Assembly: GCF_011777505.1 (NCBI RefSeq)
Contig: NZ_JAATJT010000001.1
Span: 1,116,001-1,180,000 of the forward strand
From: Gaetbulibacter sp. S0825
GTDB taxonomy: Bacteria; Bacteroidota; Bacteroidia; Flavobacteriales; Flavobacteriaceae
DNA: 64,000 nucleotides
Reading direction: 5' to 3'
How positions within the stretch are numbered: the stretch's first letter is position 1; each line of letters opens with the position of its first letter. Shown in pieces: positions 19,005 through 28,408 of this stretch. The notes beneath the pieces are model-generated. The model worked only from the letters and a program-made list of their open reading frames with translations, ran no database searches and was not told the DNA's origin. The position numbers and the translations under genes are program-made.

Positions 19005-19754
19005 ATGAACTACTCCGAAATACAATCGAAAATACAGAACGCTCAACATTTAGATTTTGGAAAAACCCTCGACCTTACAATTAACATGTTCAAGGAGATT
19101 TGGTTGAAAGGTTTTTTAATGGTTTTAGTGCTTGTTGCATTTGCTGTTGGTATTTCAATGTTCTTTAGCTTTATTGGCCTAGGTCCAGAGCCTTTTGAAG
19201 TCGATTACAATGGAAATTTTAATTTCTTTGAAAACTACACCAGTAATGCTTTTTACTCATTACCACAAACTATATTGATTTCTTTCTTGACAATCGGACT
19301 GTTAGCTGGATTTTATAGAATTTGCAAACAAACGGATTTGAATAATTTGCAAAAAGATGATTTATTCTATTATTACAAAGGTCAGTTTATAGGTAAAATT
19401 TTTACGCTAGGAATAGTTTACTCTTTAATTGCCGTAATTGCTCAATGGTTATTTATTATACCATATATATATGCTTTTGTGCCTCTGTCATTTTTTGCTG
19501 TGGTTTTTTCTAATAATCCTGAATTAACCGAAACAGAAATCGTAAAGATTAGTTTTAGTTTAGGAACAAAAAAATGGTTGCTAACTTTTGGGTTGCTATT
19601 CATTACTGGTATTTTAGGAATGCTGGGTATTATTGCTTGCGGAATAGGGTTGCTGTTTACAATGACCATAGTTTATTTACCTGTTTATTTTGTGTATCGT
19701 GATGTTGTAGGATTTGAAGATGATAGCGAAATAATGAAAATTGGAACTGAATAA
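19005..19754 (+). CDS. Multi-pass membrane protein of unknown function
   Basis: This 249-residue protein begins MNYSEIQSKIQNAQHLDFGK, a soluble N-terminus, followed by about five hydrophobic segments. It resembles uncharacterised Bacteroidota membrane proteins of the glycerophosphoryl-diester/DUF975 style (repeated long helices with Gly-rich turns), but I cannot assign a family. I use ATG at 19005, since the nine-residue extension upstream would overlap the promoter element. A single-gene unit is suggested by the terminator that follows. Confidence 0.75.
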   Translation: MNYSEIQSKIQNAQHLDFGKTLDLTINMFKEIWLKGFLMVLVLVAFAVGISMFFSFIGLGPEPFEVDYNGNFNFFENYTSNAFYSLPQTILISFLTIGLLAGFYRICKQTDLNNLQKDDLFYYYKGQFIGKIFTLGIVYSLIAVIAQWLFIIPYIYAFVPLSFFAVVFSNNPELTETEIVKISFSLGTKKWLLTFGLLFITGILGMLGIIACGIGLLFTMTIVYLPVYFVYRDVVGFEDDSEIMKIGTE

Positions 19755-19775
19755 AATAACTAATTATAATCTTTT

Positions 19776-19803
19776 AAAAACCTGTATTTCACAGGTTTTT
19801 TTT
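19776..19803 (+). terminator. Rho-independent terminator
   Basis: A 10-bp perfect stem (AAAAACCTGT with its complement), a 5-base loop and a T run lie 21 bases after the membrane-protein stop. Confidence 0.9.
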
Positions 19804-19825
19804 ATACCCAAAAGCAAACTAAAAT

Positions 19826-19854
19826 TTGCAAATAAAAAAAATCGTCTACATTTG
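19826..19854 (+). promoter_or_regulatory. Promoter for topA
   Basis: TTG, an 18-base spacer and TACATTTG end 20 bases before the topA ATG. The spacing is one base shorter than the usual 19-21, but both elements are intact. Confidence 0.65.
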
Positions 19855-19874
19855 TACCTCTAAAAAAACGAATA

Positions 19875-22361
19875 ATGGCGAAGAATTTAGTGATTGTAGA
19901 GTCACCTGCTAAAGCAAAAACAATTGAAAAATTTCTAGGAAAAGATTTTAAAGTAGAGTCCAGCTTTGGGCATATTGCAGATTTACCTTCCAAAGAATTA
20001 GGTGTTGATGTTGATGGTGATTTTAAACCTAAATATAAAGTTTCCACCGATAAAAAAGCGGTTGTTAAAAAACTAAAAGAGCTTGCGAAAAAAGCCGATA
20101 TGGTTTGGTTAGCAAGTGATGAAGATAGAGAAGGAGAGGCTATTGCTTGGCATCTTGCTGAAAACTTAGGATTAGACAAAGACAAGATAAAACGTATAGT
20201 TTTTCACGAAATTACTAAGGCCGCTATTCAAAAAGCTATTGAAAATCCAAGAACTATAGATTACAACTTAGTAGATGCACAACAAGCACGTCGTGTATTA
20301 GATAGAATTGTTGGTTACGAATTATCACCAGTACTTTGGAGAAAAGTAAAAGGAGGCTTGTCTGCTGGACGTGTACAATCAGTTTCTGTAAGGTTAATTG
20401 TAGAACGTGAAAGAGAAATTCAAGCGTTTAATCCAGAAGCATCTTATAGAATTGACGCCGAATTTTCTAATGAAGAAGGTCAAACATTCAAAGCAAAGCT
20501 ACCAAAGAATTTTTCAACCAAAGCTGAAGCTCAAAAGTTTTTAGAGGATAATATCAATGCCAATTTTAAAGTTGCAGATTTAGAGAAAAAGCCTGCAAAA
20601 AAATCGCCTGCTGCTCCATTTACAACATCGACGTTGCAACAAGAGGCTGCTAGAAAATTAGGTTATTCGGTAAGTAGAACCATGACTAATGCACAACGTT
20701 TGTATGAAGCAGGTTTAATTACTTATATGAGAACCGATAGTGTAAATTTATCTGATGAAGCTAGAAAAGGAGCACAAGCTGAAATTGAAGATGCATTTGG
20801 TGCAAAGTATAGCAAATCAAGAAACTATAAAGGAAAGTCCAAAGGTGCTCAGGAAGCACATGAGGCTATTCGTCCTACTAATTTCGCACAACATACAGCA
20901 AGTGTAGAAAGAGACCAAGCACGCTTGTACGACCTTATTTGGAAAAGAGCAATAGCTTCTCAAATGAGCGATGCACAATTAGAAAGAACCAATGTGAAAA
21001 TCTCAGCATCTACCCACAGTACTTTGTTTTCTGCAAATGGTGAAATGATAAAGTTTGATGGATTTTTAAAAGTATATCTTGAAGGTACCGATGATGAGGA
21101 TACAGAACAAGAAGGAATGCTGCCAACACTAAAAGTCAATGAAAATCTTTTAAATAGATACATTACAGCTACTGAACGTTATACACGTCCTCCTGCAAGA
21201 TATACTGAAGCATCGTTGGTTAAAAAGTTAGAAGAACTAGGTATTGGTCGTCCATCTACGTATGCACCAACTATTTCAACGATTCAAAATAGAAAATATG
21301 TTGAAAAAGGTACTGTTGAAGGGGAACCTAGAAACTATGTACAACTTGTTTTAGAAAGTAATAATGTTTCAGAAAAACAATTGACCGAAAAAGTAGGTTC
21401 AGATAAAGGGAAACTTGTTCCTACTGATATTGGAATGATTGTTACCGATTTTCTAGTGAATCATTTCGAGTCTATTTTAGATTATAACTTTACTGCTAAA
21501 GTCGAAAATCAGTTTGATGATATTGCAGATGGTAAAGAAGATTGGACTGAGATGATGAAAGACTTTTATAAAGAATTTCATCCACAAGTTGAAGATGTTC
21601 AAGCAAATGCCGAAAGAGAATCTGGCGAACGTGTTTTAGGAACTGACCCAGAAACAGGTCGTCAAGTAAGTGTGAGATTAGGGAAATTTGGACCTATGGT
21701 ACAAATAGGAACTGTTGACGACGAAGACAAACCGCTATTTGCTAGCTTGTCTCCAGATCAGCAATTAACGACTATCACTTATGAGGAAGCTATAGATTTG
21801 TTCCAGCTTCCAAAAACTTTGGGAGAATATAAAGATGAAACCATAGAAGTTAATAATGGTCGCTTTGGGCCTTACGTAAAGTTTGGTAAAAAGTATGTGT
21901 CATTACCTAAAGGTGTCGACCCATTATCTGTAGAATTAGATGATGCTATTGAACTGATAAAAGAAAAAGAAAAAGCTGATGCACCTATATATATGTATCA
22001 AGATTTACCAGTTCAAAAAGGTAAAGGACGTTTTGGGCCATTTATTAAATGGAACAATATGTTTATTAACGTCAATAAAAAGTACGATTGGGACAATTTA
22101 TCCGATAACGATATCATAACATTGATTGAAGAAAAAATACAGAAAGAAAAAGATAAATTAATCCACCATTGGGAAGCCGAAGGTATTAGAGTTGAGAAGG
22201 CACGTTGGGGACGACACAATATTATTAAGGGAAAACTCAAAATAGAATTGCCTAAAACGGTAGATGTTGCTAAATTTACACTTGAAGAGGTGCAAGACAT
22301 TATAGAAAAGAATGCACCAAAGAAAAAAACAAGAAAAAAAGCAATCACCAAAAAGAAATAG
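19875..22361 (+). CDS. topA: DNA topoisomerase I
   Basis: This is an 828-residue type IA topoisomerase that relaxes negative supercoils. The Toprim domain shows VIVESPAKAKTIEKFLG (about 6-22) and the metal-binding SDEDREGE (81-88). The nucleophile is Tyr284 in TYMRTDS. Instead of zinc fingers, the C-terminus carries several short repeats of the form GRFGP-hydrophobic (LGKFGPMVQIG, NGRFGPYVKFG, KGRFGPFIKW), as in other Bacteroidota, and ends in a lysine-rich tail. It begins the run that continues to the arginase-like gene (3-base gap) and perhaps gldK. Confidence 0.98.
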   Translation: MAKNLVIVESPAKAKTIEKFLGKDFKVESSFGHIADLPSKELGVDVDGDFKPKYKVSTDKKAVVKKLKELAKKADMVWLASDEDREGEAIAWHLAENLGLDKDKIKRIVFHEITKAAIQKAIENPRTIDYNLVDAQQARRVLDRIVGYELSPVLWRKVKGGLSAGRVQSVSVRLIVEREREIQAFNPEASYRIDAEFSNEEGQTFKAKLPKNFSTKAEAQKFLEDNINANFKVADLEKKPAKKSPAAPFTTSTLQQEAARKLGYSVSRTMTNAQRLYEAGLITYMRTDSVNLSDEARKGAQAEIEDAFGAKYSKSRNYKGKSKGAQEAHEAIRPTNFAQHTASVERDQARLYDLIWKRAIASQMSDAQLERTNVKISASTHSTLFSANGEMIKFDGFLKVYLEGTDDEDTEQEGMLPTLKVNENLLNRYITATERYTRPPARYTEASLVKKLEELGIGRPSTYAPTISTIQNRKYVEKGTVEGEPRNYVQLVLESNNVSEKQLTEKVGSDKGKLVPTDIGMIVTDFLVNHFESILDYNFTAKVENQFDDIADGKEDWTEMMKDFYKEFHPQVEDVQANAERESGERVLGTDPETGRQVSVRLGKFGPMVQIGTVDDEDKPLFASLSPDQQLTTITYEEAIDLFQLPKTLGEYKDETIEVNNGRFGPYVKFGKKYVSLPKGVDPLSVELDDAIELIKEKEKADAPIYMYQDLPVQKGKGRFGPFIKWNNMFINVNKKYDWDNLSDNDIITLIEEKIQKEKDKLIHHWEAEGIRVEKARWGRHNIIKGKLKIELPKTVDVAKFTLEEVQDIIEKNAPKKKTRKKAITKKK

Positions 22362-22364
22362 CAC

Positions 22365-23531
22365 ATGAACTTAAATTTTCTTTCTCCAGTTCAAGACTTA
22401 GTTTTAGCACACAACGAATTACTCTCAAATCAAGTCTTAGGAAGAAAATTAAAAATTCACTCAAAGCAACATGGTATGCCAGATTTAACCAATGTTAAAA
22501 TGGCAATTGTTGGTGTGCTTGAAAATCGTAACGACATAAATTATATAGGAGAAGAATTTCAATTAAGCGAAATTAGAAAATCTTTGTACTCCTTATTCCC
22601 TGGAAACTGGCATTATACAGTAGCTGATATAGGCGATATTTTAAAGGGTGATACCGTTGCTGATACGTATTTTGCATTACAAGAAACCATTAAAACACTA
22701 TTAGATAATAATGTTGTGCCTATTATAATAGGAGGAAGTCAAGATTTGACCTATGCAAATTATCGTGCTTATGATGATTATTTACCGATGGTTAATATTG
22801 TAAATGTAGATTGTAATTTTGATTTAGGAGATTCTGCTAAACCCATTAAGAATAATTCGTTCTTAGGAAAAATCATTTTAGAGAAACCTTACAATTTATT
22901 CAACTATTCAACTTTAGGCTATCAAACCTATTTCAACGCTCAAGAAGAAATAGATTTAATGGAAAAACTTTATTTTGAAGCTTACCGACTAGGAGAAGTC
23001 TCAAATAATATAACTCTAGCCGAACCTGTACTTCGTGATGCTAATATTGTGAGTTTAGATTTAAAAAGTATACGTTCTGCCGAAGTAAGTACAAAACAAA
23101 AACATTCGCCAAACGGATTTGATGGTAAAGAAATTTGTGCCATTTCTAGATACGCAGGTATAAGTAATAAGGTGTCTTCTTTTGGTATATATGAATATAA
23201 AGCCTCTAAAGACGACGAAGCAACTTCTATGCTTATAGCTCAAATAATGTGGTATTTTATTGAAGGAGTAAACTGTAGAGTACAAGATGATGACTTTACT
23301 TTAGAAGACAAATACCAAAAATTCACGGTTTTAGTCGACGAACAGCAACTTATATTCTATAAAAGTAACCAAACTGGTCGTTGGTGGATTGAAATACCTT
23401 TTTTTCCAAACCTTAATAATAAATTAAAACGTCATGCGTTATTACCTTGCATGCATGATGATTACGTGGATGCTTGCAAAGGAAAAGTACCAGACAGATG
23501 GTACAAAGCATTCAAGAAAAACAGCGTTTAA
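22365..23531 (+). CDS. Arginase/formimidoylglutamase-fold protein with altered metal site
   Basis: This 388-residue protein has the ureohydrolase fold, usually annotated as formimidoylglutamase. The three metal-binding segments can be located but are changed. GGSQD (123-127) has Gln126 where the family has His. VDCNFD (148-153) has Asn151 where DxHxD has His. SLDLKS (230-235) has Lys234 where SxDxD has Asp. Asp149, Asp153 and Asp232 remain. With half of the manganese ligands lost, hydrolysis of arginine or formimidoylglutamate is doubtful. No hut genes are nearby; the neighbours are topA and gldK. Confidence 0.85.
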   Translation: MNLNFLSPVQDLVLAHNELLSNQVLGRKLKIHSKQHGMPDLTNVKMAIVGVLENRNDINYIGEEFQLSEIRKSLYSLFPGNWHYTVADIGDILKGDTVADTYFALQETIKTLLDNNVVPIIIGGSQDLTYANYRAYDDYLPMVNIVNVDCNFDLGDSAKPIKNNSFLGKIILEKPYNLFNYSTLGYQTYFNAQEEIDLMEKLYFEAYRLGEVSNNITLAEPVLRDANIVSLDLKSIRSAEVSTKQKHSPNGFDGKEICAISRYAGISNKVSSFGIYEYKASKDDEATSMLIAQIMWYFIEGVNCRVQDDDFTLEDKYQKFTVLVDEQQLIFYKSNQTGRWWIEIPFFPNLNNKLKRHALLPCMHDDYVDACKGKVPDRWYKAFKKNSV

Positions 23532-23679
23532 ACGTCGATCAAATACTCAAAATTCATCGATGAAATGCACTTTTTTTAGACAAAATGCATTTTTTTTGCT
23601 TAAAAAGTTGTTTTTATGGAAATATATAAATATGTTTACACCCTTAAAATATTTAAGATCATTAATTAACCTCAAATTT

Positions 23680-25047
23680 ATGTGTATTAAGAAGTTATTA
23701 ACATTAACAGCAGTCTTAGCTATATTAACTAGTTGTGGAACCGGAGACAAAGGCGAACTAGTTGGAGTTAAGGGAAAAAAGTGGCATCCTGAAAAACCTT
23801 ATGGAATGAGTTTAATTCCAGGAGGAGCTTTTATTATGGGTAAGTCGGATGACGATAGAGCAGGTGTTAAAGATGCGCCTACCAAAACTGTTACAGTAAG
23901 AGCATTCTACATGGACGAAACAGAAATCACAAATAGTGAGTATCGTCAATTTGTAGAATGGGTTAGAGATTCTACGCTTAGAACTAACCTTGCTGAAATG
24001 GCAGACCTCGAAGGTAAAGAACCAGGAAATGGTGATATAGGTGAATTTGCATATAAAGATGTAAATCCTGAAGAAGAAATGACTCCTTACGAAAAGTACA
24101 TGTTCGAAAACTACGAAGGAGAAATTAGAAAATTAAATACAGATATTGATTTAATATTCGACACAAGCGAGTATCCAGATGAATTGTATGCCGAAGTAAT
24201 GGACAATATGTACTTACCATTAGAAGAGTCATATAATGGACAACGTACTTGGGATGTAAAGCAATTTAAATTCCAGTACACTACTATGGATATTCAAACA
24301 GCAGCTAAGTATAAAGAGCTAAGTCGTAGTGATGTAATCGAGCAAGAAGAAGTAGAAGTATATCCAGATACTACAGTTTGGATTCGTGATTTTGCTTATT
24401 CATATAACGAGCCAATGCATAACGACTATTTTTGGCATGATGCCTATAGTGACTATCCTGTAGTTGGTGTTACTTGGAAACAAGCACAAGCATTTTGTCA
24501 ATGGAGAACATTGAATAAAAATGCATATCAAAAGAAGAGTAAAAAACAAAACGTAAATAGATTTAGATTGCCATCTGAAGCAGAATGGGAATACGCTGCA
24601 AGAGGAGGGCTTCAAGGAGCAACATTCCCTTGGGGAGGTCCTTATGCAATAAACGACAGAGGTTGTTTTATGGCAAACTTTAAACCATTACGTGGTGATT
24701 ATGCAGCAGATCAAGCGTTGTATACAGTAGAAGCTGATGCATTTGAACCTAACGATTTCAATTTATACAATATGGCTGGTAACGTATCAGAGTGGGTAAT
24801 GTCCTCTTATGATCCAGCTTCATACGAATATTCTTCAACAGTAAACCCAAGTGTTAACGATACCGAAAACGAACGTAAAGTTGTTAGAGGTGGATCTTGG
24901 AAAGATGTTGCTTATTTCCTACAAGTAAGCTCAAGAGATTATGAGTATGCAGATTCAGCAAGAAGTTATATTGGATTCCGTACAGTACAAGACTATATGG
25001 GAACTGAAGTTACTAAAAATGCCTCAAAAAACGGAAGAAAAAGATAA
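23680..25047 (+). CDS. gldK: Gliding motility/T9SS lipoprotein GldK
   Basis: This 456-residue lipoprotein has lipobox LTSC with Cys19, followed by a formylglycine-generating-enzyme-like (FGE-sulfatase) domain with GGAFIMGKSDDDR, LPSEAEWEYAARGG, NMAGNVSEWV and VVRGGSWKD. GldK forms the periplasmic ring of the type IX secretion system together with GldN. I start at MCIKKLLTLTAVL because this yields a proper lipoprotein signal; the frame is open upstream to 23434 but that part overlaps the preceding gene. First gene of gldKLMN. Confidence 0.96.
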   Translation: MCIKKLLTLTAVLAILTSCGTGDKGELVGVKGKKWHPEKPYGMSLIPGGAFIMGKSDDDRAGVKDAPTKTVTVRAFYMDETEITNSEYRQFVEWVRDSTLRTNLAEMADLEGKEPGNGDIGEFAYKDVNPEEEMTPYEKYMFENYEGEIRKLNTDIDLIFDTSEYPDELYAEVMDNMYLPLEESYNGQRTWDVKQFKFQYTTMDIQTAAKYKELSRSDVIEQEEVEVYPDTTVWIRDFAYSYNEPMHNDYFWHDAYSDYPVVGVTWKQAQAFCQWRTLNKNAYQKKSKKQNVNRFRLPSEAEWEYAARGGLQGATFPWGGPYAINDRGCFMANFKPLRGDYAADQALYTVEADAFEPNDFNLYNMAGNVSEWVMSSYDPASYEYSSTVNPSVNDTENERKVVRGGSWKDVAYFLQVSSRDYEYADSARSYIGFRTVQDYMGTEVTKNASKNGRKR

Positions 25048-25095
25048 AACAAACAATTTAAAAAATTAAACCAAACTTAACTAAAAACAAATATT

Positions 25096-25740
25096 ATGGC
25101 ACAATCAAAAGCAAGTAAAAGGTTCATGAATATGGCCTACGGATTAGGAGCATCAATCGTAATTGTTGGAGCACTTTTCAAAATTATTCATTTCGAAATA
25201 GGACCATTAACGGGTAACGTTATGTTAACCATCGGTCTTGTAACTGAAGCAATTATTTTTGCAATTTCAGCATTTGAACCTGTTGATGATGATTTAGATT
25301 GGTCTTTAGTATACCCTGAATTAGAAGGTGGTATGTCAAAAGACAAGAAAAAAGATAACCCAAAAGACGCCGAAGGTTTATTATCTAAGAAATTAGATGA
25401 TTTATTAAAAGACGCTAAAATCGATGGAGAGCTTATGGCTAGCCTAGGTGACAGCATTAAAAACTTCGAAGGCGCTGCTAAAAATATGGGACCAACTGTT
25501 GATGGTATTTCTGCAACAAAAAAGTATAGCGAAGAAATGTCGCTTGCTGCTGCACAAATGGAATCATTAAACAGCCTTTATAAAGTACAATTAGAGAACG
25601 TAAACAAGCAAGCAACAATAAACGAAGAGTCTATTGAAAATGCTGCAAAGTTAAAAGAACAAATGCAATCTTTAGCATCTAACCTGTCATCATTAAATGG
25701 TGTTTACGGTGGTATGTTAACTGCAATGAACAAAAACTAA
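25096..25740 (+). CDS. gldL: Gliding motility/T9SS inner-membrane protein GldL
   Basis: This 214-residue protein has two transmembrane helices near the N-terminus (about 13-30 and 38-57) and a long, mostly helical cytoplasmic tail ending SLNGVYGGMLTAMNKN. GldL surrounds the GldM dimer and forms the proton-driven motor that powers type IX secretion and gliding. A charged residue in the second helix (TEAIIF) is the expected proton-path glutamate. It is 48 bases after gldK. Confidence 0.97.
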   Translation: MAQSKASKRFMNMAYGLGASIVIVGALFKIIHFEIGPLTGNVMLTIGLVTEAIIFAISAFEPVDDDLDWSLVYPELEGGMSKDKKKDNPKDAEGLLSKKLDDLLKDAKIDGELMASLGDSIKNFEGAAKNMGPTVDGISATKKYSEEMSLAAAQMESLNSLYKVQLENVNKQATINEESIENAAKLKEQMQSLASNLSSLNGVYGGMLTAMNKN

Positions 25741-25783
25741 TTAGATTAATTAATAACCCATTAATAACAAAAACTAATTAGTT

Positions 25784-27352
25784 ATGGCAGGAGGAAAATT
25801 ATCTGCAAGGCAGAAAATGATAAACTTGATGTATTTAATCTTCATTGCGATGTTAGCATTGAATATGTCGAAAGAAGTGCTGTCGGCATTCGGTTTAATG
25901 AACGAACGTTTAACCGAATCTAACACAGCAGCAACAGAACGTAACTCAGCATTTATGGGCGAATTAGCAACAAAAGCTAGCGAGCAACCTGAGAAGTATC
26001 AACCATTAAAAGAAAAGGCAGATCAAATATCGTCTTTAGCTAACGATTTCAACTCATATCTTGATGGTTTAAAAGGAAAAATGACAGAGACTGTTGATGA
26101 CCCTTCAGATTACGAGATTATGGATAAAGGTGATTACCTTGACCGAAATTTCTTTAAAGGTGATAAGTTAAAACCAGAAGGAGAAGAGTTCTTAAATCAA
26201 ATAACTACTTTTAGAGATAAAGTGATTGAGGTTTTAGGAGACGATCCTAGATTTACTGAAATTGCTAAGGATGTAAAAAGTAAGTTTTCTACAGATCCAG
26301 TTACTAATAATGACGGAAATGTGTTAGAATGGTTGGATTACCATTATAAAGGATTCCCATTAGTTGCATCTTTAACTAAGATGACACAAATGCAATCTGA
26401 TATTAAAACAACACAGTCAGAAGTATTAGGCGCTATGTTTACAGGAACATTGTCTAGTGAAGTGTCAATGACCAACTATACAACATTGTTAGAAACGTCA
26501 AAATCTGCTTATTTTAACGGTGAGCAATTTGATGGGCAAATTGTATTAGGTCGTAAAGATGCTTCTACAAAACCTAATAGAGTAGAATTAGCATTAGATG
26601 GTCGCGCATTGAGTGCAAATGAGTATTCAATTGAAGATGGTAAAGTAAAATTAAAAGTTGGTACAGGAAGACCTGGCGAACATAAAATTACTGGTAAGTT
26701 AATTTTCTTAGAAAATGGAGAAGAAACTGAGGTTGAAGTAAACCAATCGTTTGCAACAGTACCAAAACCAAATTCAGCAACAATTTCAGCTGATAAAATG
26801 AATGTAGTATATCGTGGTGTTAAAAACCCAATGACTATTTCTTTTGCTGGAATTTCTGATAATAAAGTTGTTCCAACTGGACAAGGATTATCTAAAGGAA
26901 ATGGTGTTGGAAAATACATTATGGATGTGACTAGAGTACAAGGTAGAGAAGTAACAATTAATGTTACTGGAACTTTGCCAGATGGAAATAAAGTATCAGA
27001 CAATGCTAAATTTAGAATTAAAGATATTCCAAGGCCAACAGGAACTGTTAGAGGTGAAGATGGATCTGTAAAGATGCAACGTAATAGCCTTGAAATTTCT
27101 ACTATAGGAGCTAAATTGGATGATTTCGATTTTGAATTACCTTTAAATATTTCAGGTTTTAGTATTAAGGTTCCAGGACAGCCTACCATAGCTGTAAAAG
27201 GAAATAAGTTAGATACTAGAGCAAAACAAGCTTTGAAGAAAGCCAAACGTGGAGCTGGAATTCAAATATTTGATATTGAAGCTAAAATACAAGGAAACTC
27301 AAGCTATAAGCTTAAAAAAGTGTCTCCAGTATTTGTTGAATTAACAAACTAG
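25784..27352 (+). CDS. gldM: Gliding motility/T9SS motor protein GldM
   Basis: This 522-residue protein has a single N-terminal transmembrane helix (about 11-32, LMYLIFIAMLALN) and a large periplasmic part with the helical bundle followed by three beta-rich domains. The family opening MAGGKLSARQKMINLMYLIF is conserved. GldM spans the periplasm and transmits GldL motor motion to the GldK-GldN ring. It lies 43 bases after gldL. Length matches the family. Confidence 0.97.
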   Translation: MAGGKLSARQKMINLMYLIFIAMLALNMSKEVLSAFGLMNERLTESNTAATERNSAFMGELATKASEQPEKYQPLKEKADQISSLANDFNSYLDGLKGKMTETVDDPSDYEIMDKGDYLDRNFFKGDKLKPEGEEFLNQITTFRDKVIEVLGDDPRFTEIAKDVKSKFSTDPVTNNDGNVLEWLDYHYKGFPLVASLTKMTQMQSDIKTTQSEVLGAMFTGTLSSEVSMTNYTTLLETSKSAYFNGEQFDGQIVLGRKDASTKPNRVELALDGRALSANEYSIEDGKVKLKVGTGRPGEHKITGKLIFLENGEETEVEVNQSFATVPKPNSATISADKMNVVYRGVKNPMTISFAGISDNKVVPTGQGLSKGNGVGKYIMDVTRVQGREVTINVTGTLPDGNKVSDNAKFRIKDIPRPTGTVRGEDGSVKMQRNSLEISTIGAKLDDFDFELPLNISGFSIKVPGQPTIAVKGNKLDTRAKQALKKAKRGAGIQIFDIEAKIQGNSSYKLKKVSPVFVELTN

Positions 27353-27393
27353 TAAAGGAAAATAGCAGTCCCAAACTAAAATAAATTAAGAAA

Positions 27394-28284
27394 ATGAATT
27401 TTAAAAGTTTTGTATTAACCGTTGCATGTGTTTTAGTTGCAAATAGTGTAATTGCGCAAGCAAATATTCTAAACGCGAAAAGCCCAGAAGAAATTGGTGT
27501 AAAAACAGATGCGCAGATATTAATGGATAATGATAGACCATTAGAGTATGGCTATGTTGATGACAGAGACATATTATACGCAACAATGGTTTGGGAAAAA
27601 GTTGTGCTTGATGAGCGAATTAATTTTCCGCTTTATTATCCTATAGATACTAATAATATTGGTAAAGATAGACGTTCGTTATTCGATGTATTAATGCGTA
27701 GTATAAAAAACGGAGACATCGAGAATGTTTATGACGATTCTTATTTTACTACTAAACGTACGTTAAAGGATATTGAAGCCTCAATGGTGAAAATTGACAC
27801 TACAGAATTAGGTATTGAACAATTTAACGCAGGTGAACCAATTTCTCCAGAATACATAAGTAAACGAGAAATTAGTGCTGCAGATGTTGAAGAATACCAT
27901 GTAAAAGGCATGTATTATTTCGACAAACGTTTAGGTGAATTAAAATACCGTTTGTTAGGTATTGCACCTGTAATTCCTGATGTGAACTTCCTAGATGAAG
28001 AAGACCCAGGAGTGTTCCCATTATTTTGGGTGTTTTTCCCAGATGCACGTGATGTGTTGCATCATGCTAAAGCCTTTAATGGTAAAAATACTGCAATCCC
28101 ATTGTCATTTGACCACCTCTTAAACTCTAGACGTTTTAACGGCTATATTTTTAGAGAAATGAACGTGCAAGGCGATAGAGCTATTACCGAGTATATTTCA
28201 GATAATGCTTTAATGCAGTTATTAGAATCGGATAGAATAAAAGAAAAGATTCGAGATTTCGAACAAGATATGTGGAGTTACTAA
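27394..28284 (+). CDS. gldN: Gliding motility/T9SS periplasmic protein GldN
   Basis: This 296-residue exported protein has a signal peptide (to about residue 23, NSVIAQ) and the GldN family core (DDRDILYATMVWEKVVLDER, NFPLYYPID, FPDARDVLHHAKAFN). GldN joins GldK in the outer-membrane-associated ring of the secretion system. It is the last gene of gldKLMN and is closed by a strong hairpin. Confidence 0.97.
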   Translation: MNFKSFVLTVACVLVANSVIAQANILNAKSPEEIGVKTDAQILMDNDRPLEYGYVDDRDILYATMVWEKVVLDERINFPLYYPIDTNNIGKDRRSLFDVLMRSIKNGDIENVYDDSYFTTKRTLKDIEASMVKIDTTELGIEQFNAGEPISPEYISKREISAADVEEYHVKGMYYFDKRLGELKYRLLGIAPVIPDVNFLDEEDPGVFPLFWVFFPDARDVLHHAKAFNGKNTAIPLSFDHLLNSRRFNGYIFREMNVQGDRAITEYISDNALMQLLESDRIKEKIRDFEQDMWSY

Positions 28285-28303
28285 AGTAACGTCACAATAA
28301 TTT

Positions 28304-28336
28304 AAAACGCTCACAATTTTGTGAGCGTTTTTTTTA
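28304..28336 (+). terminator. Rho-independent terminator of gldKLMN
   Basis: An 11-bp perfect stem (AAAACGCTCAC with its complement) with a 6-base loop and a T run, 20 bases past gldN. Confidence 0.93.
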
Positions 28337-28394
28337 TTCTAAAACTACTATTCAATAACTGTCATTCCTGTACATACAGCAATCCATTTTTAGT

Positions 28395-28402
28395 TACTTT
28401 TG
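28395..28402 (+). promoter_or_regulatory. -7 promoter element, possibly giving a leaderless mRNA
   Basis: TACTTTTG (a TAnnTTTG match) ends only 7 bases before the ATG of the FAD oxidoreductase, so transcription would begin at or next to the start codon. No clear -33 TTG is seen. Confidence 0.45.
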
Positions 28403-28408
28403 CTTTTG

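Noticed and set aside
23434-23679. Upstream extension of gldK
   Set aside because: The extra 82 residues overlap the previous gene in another frame, are basic and non-conserved, and would bury the lipoprotein signal that starts at 23680.
26509-27246. 245-residue minus-strand ORF inside gldM
   Set aside because: It is a complementary-strand shadow of a well-supported gene, with no domain or promoter.
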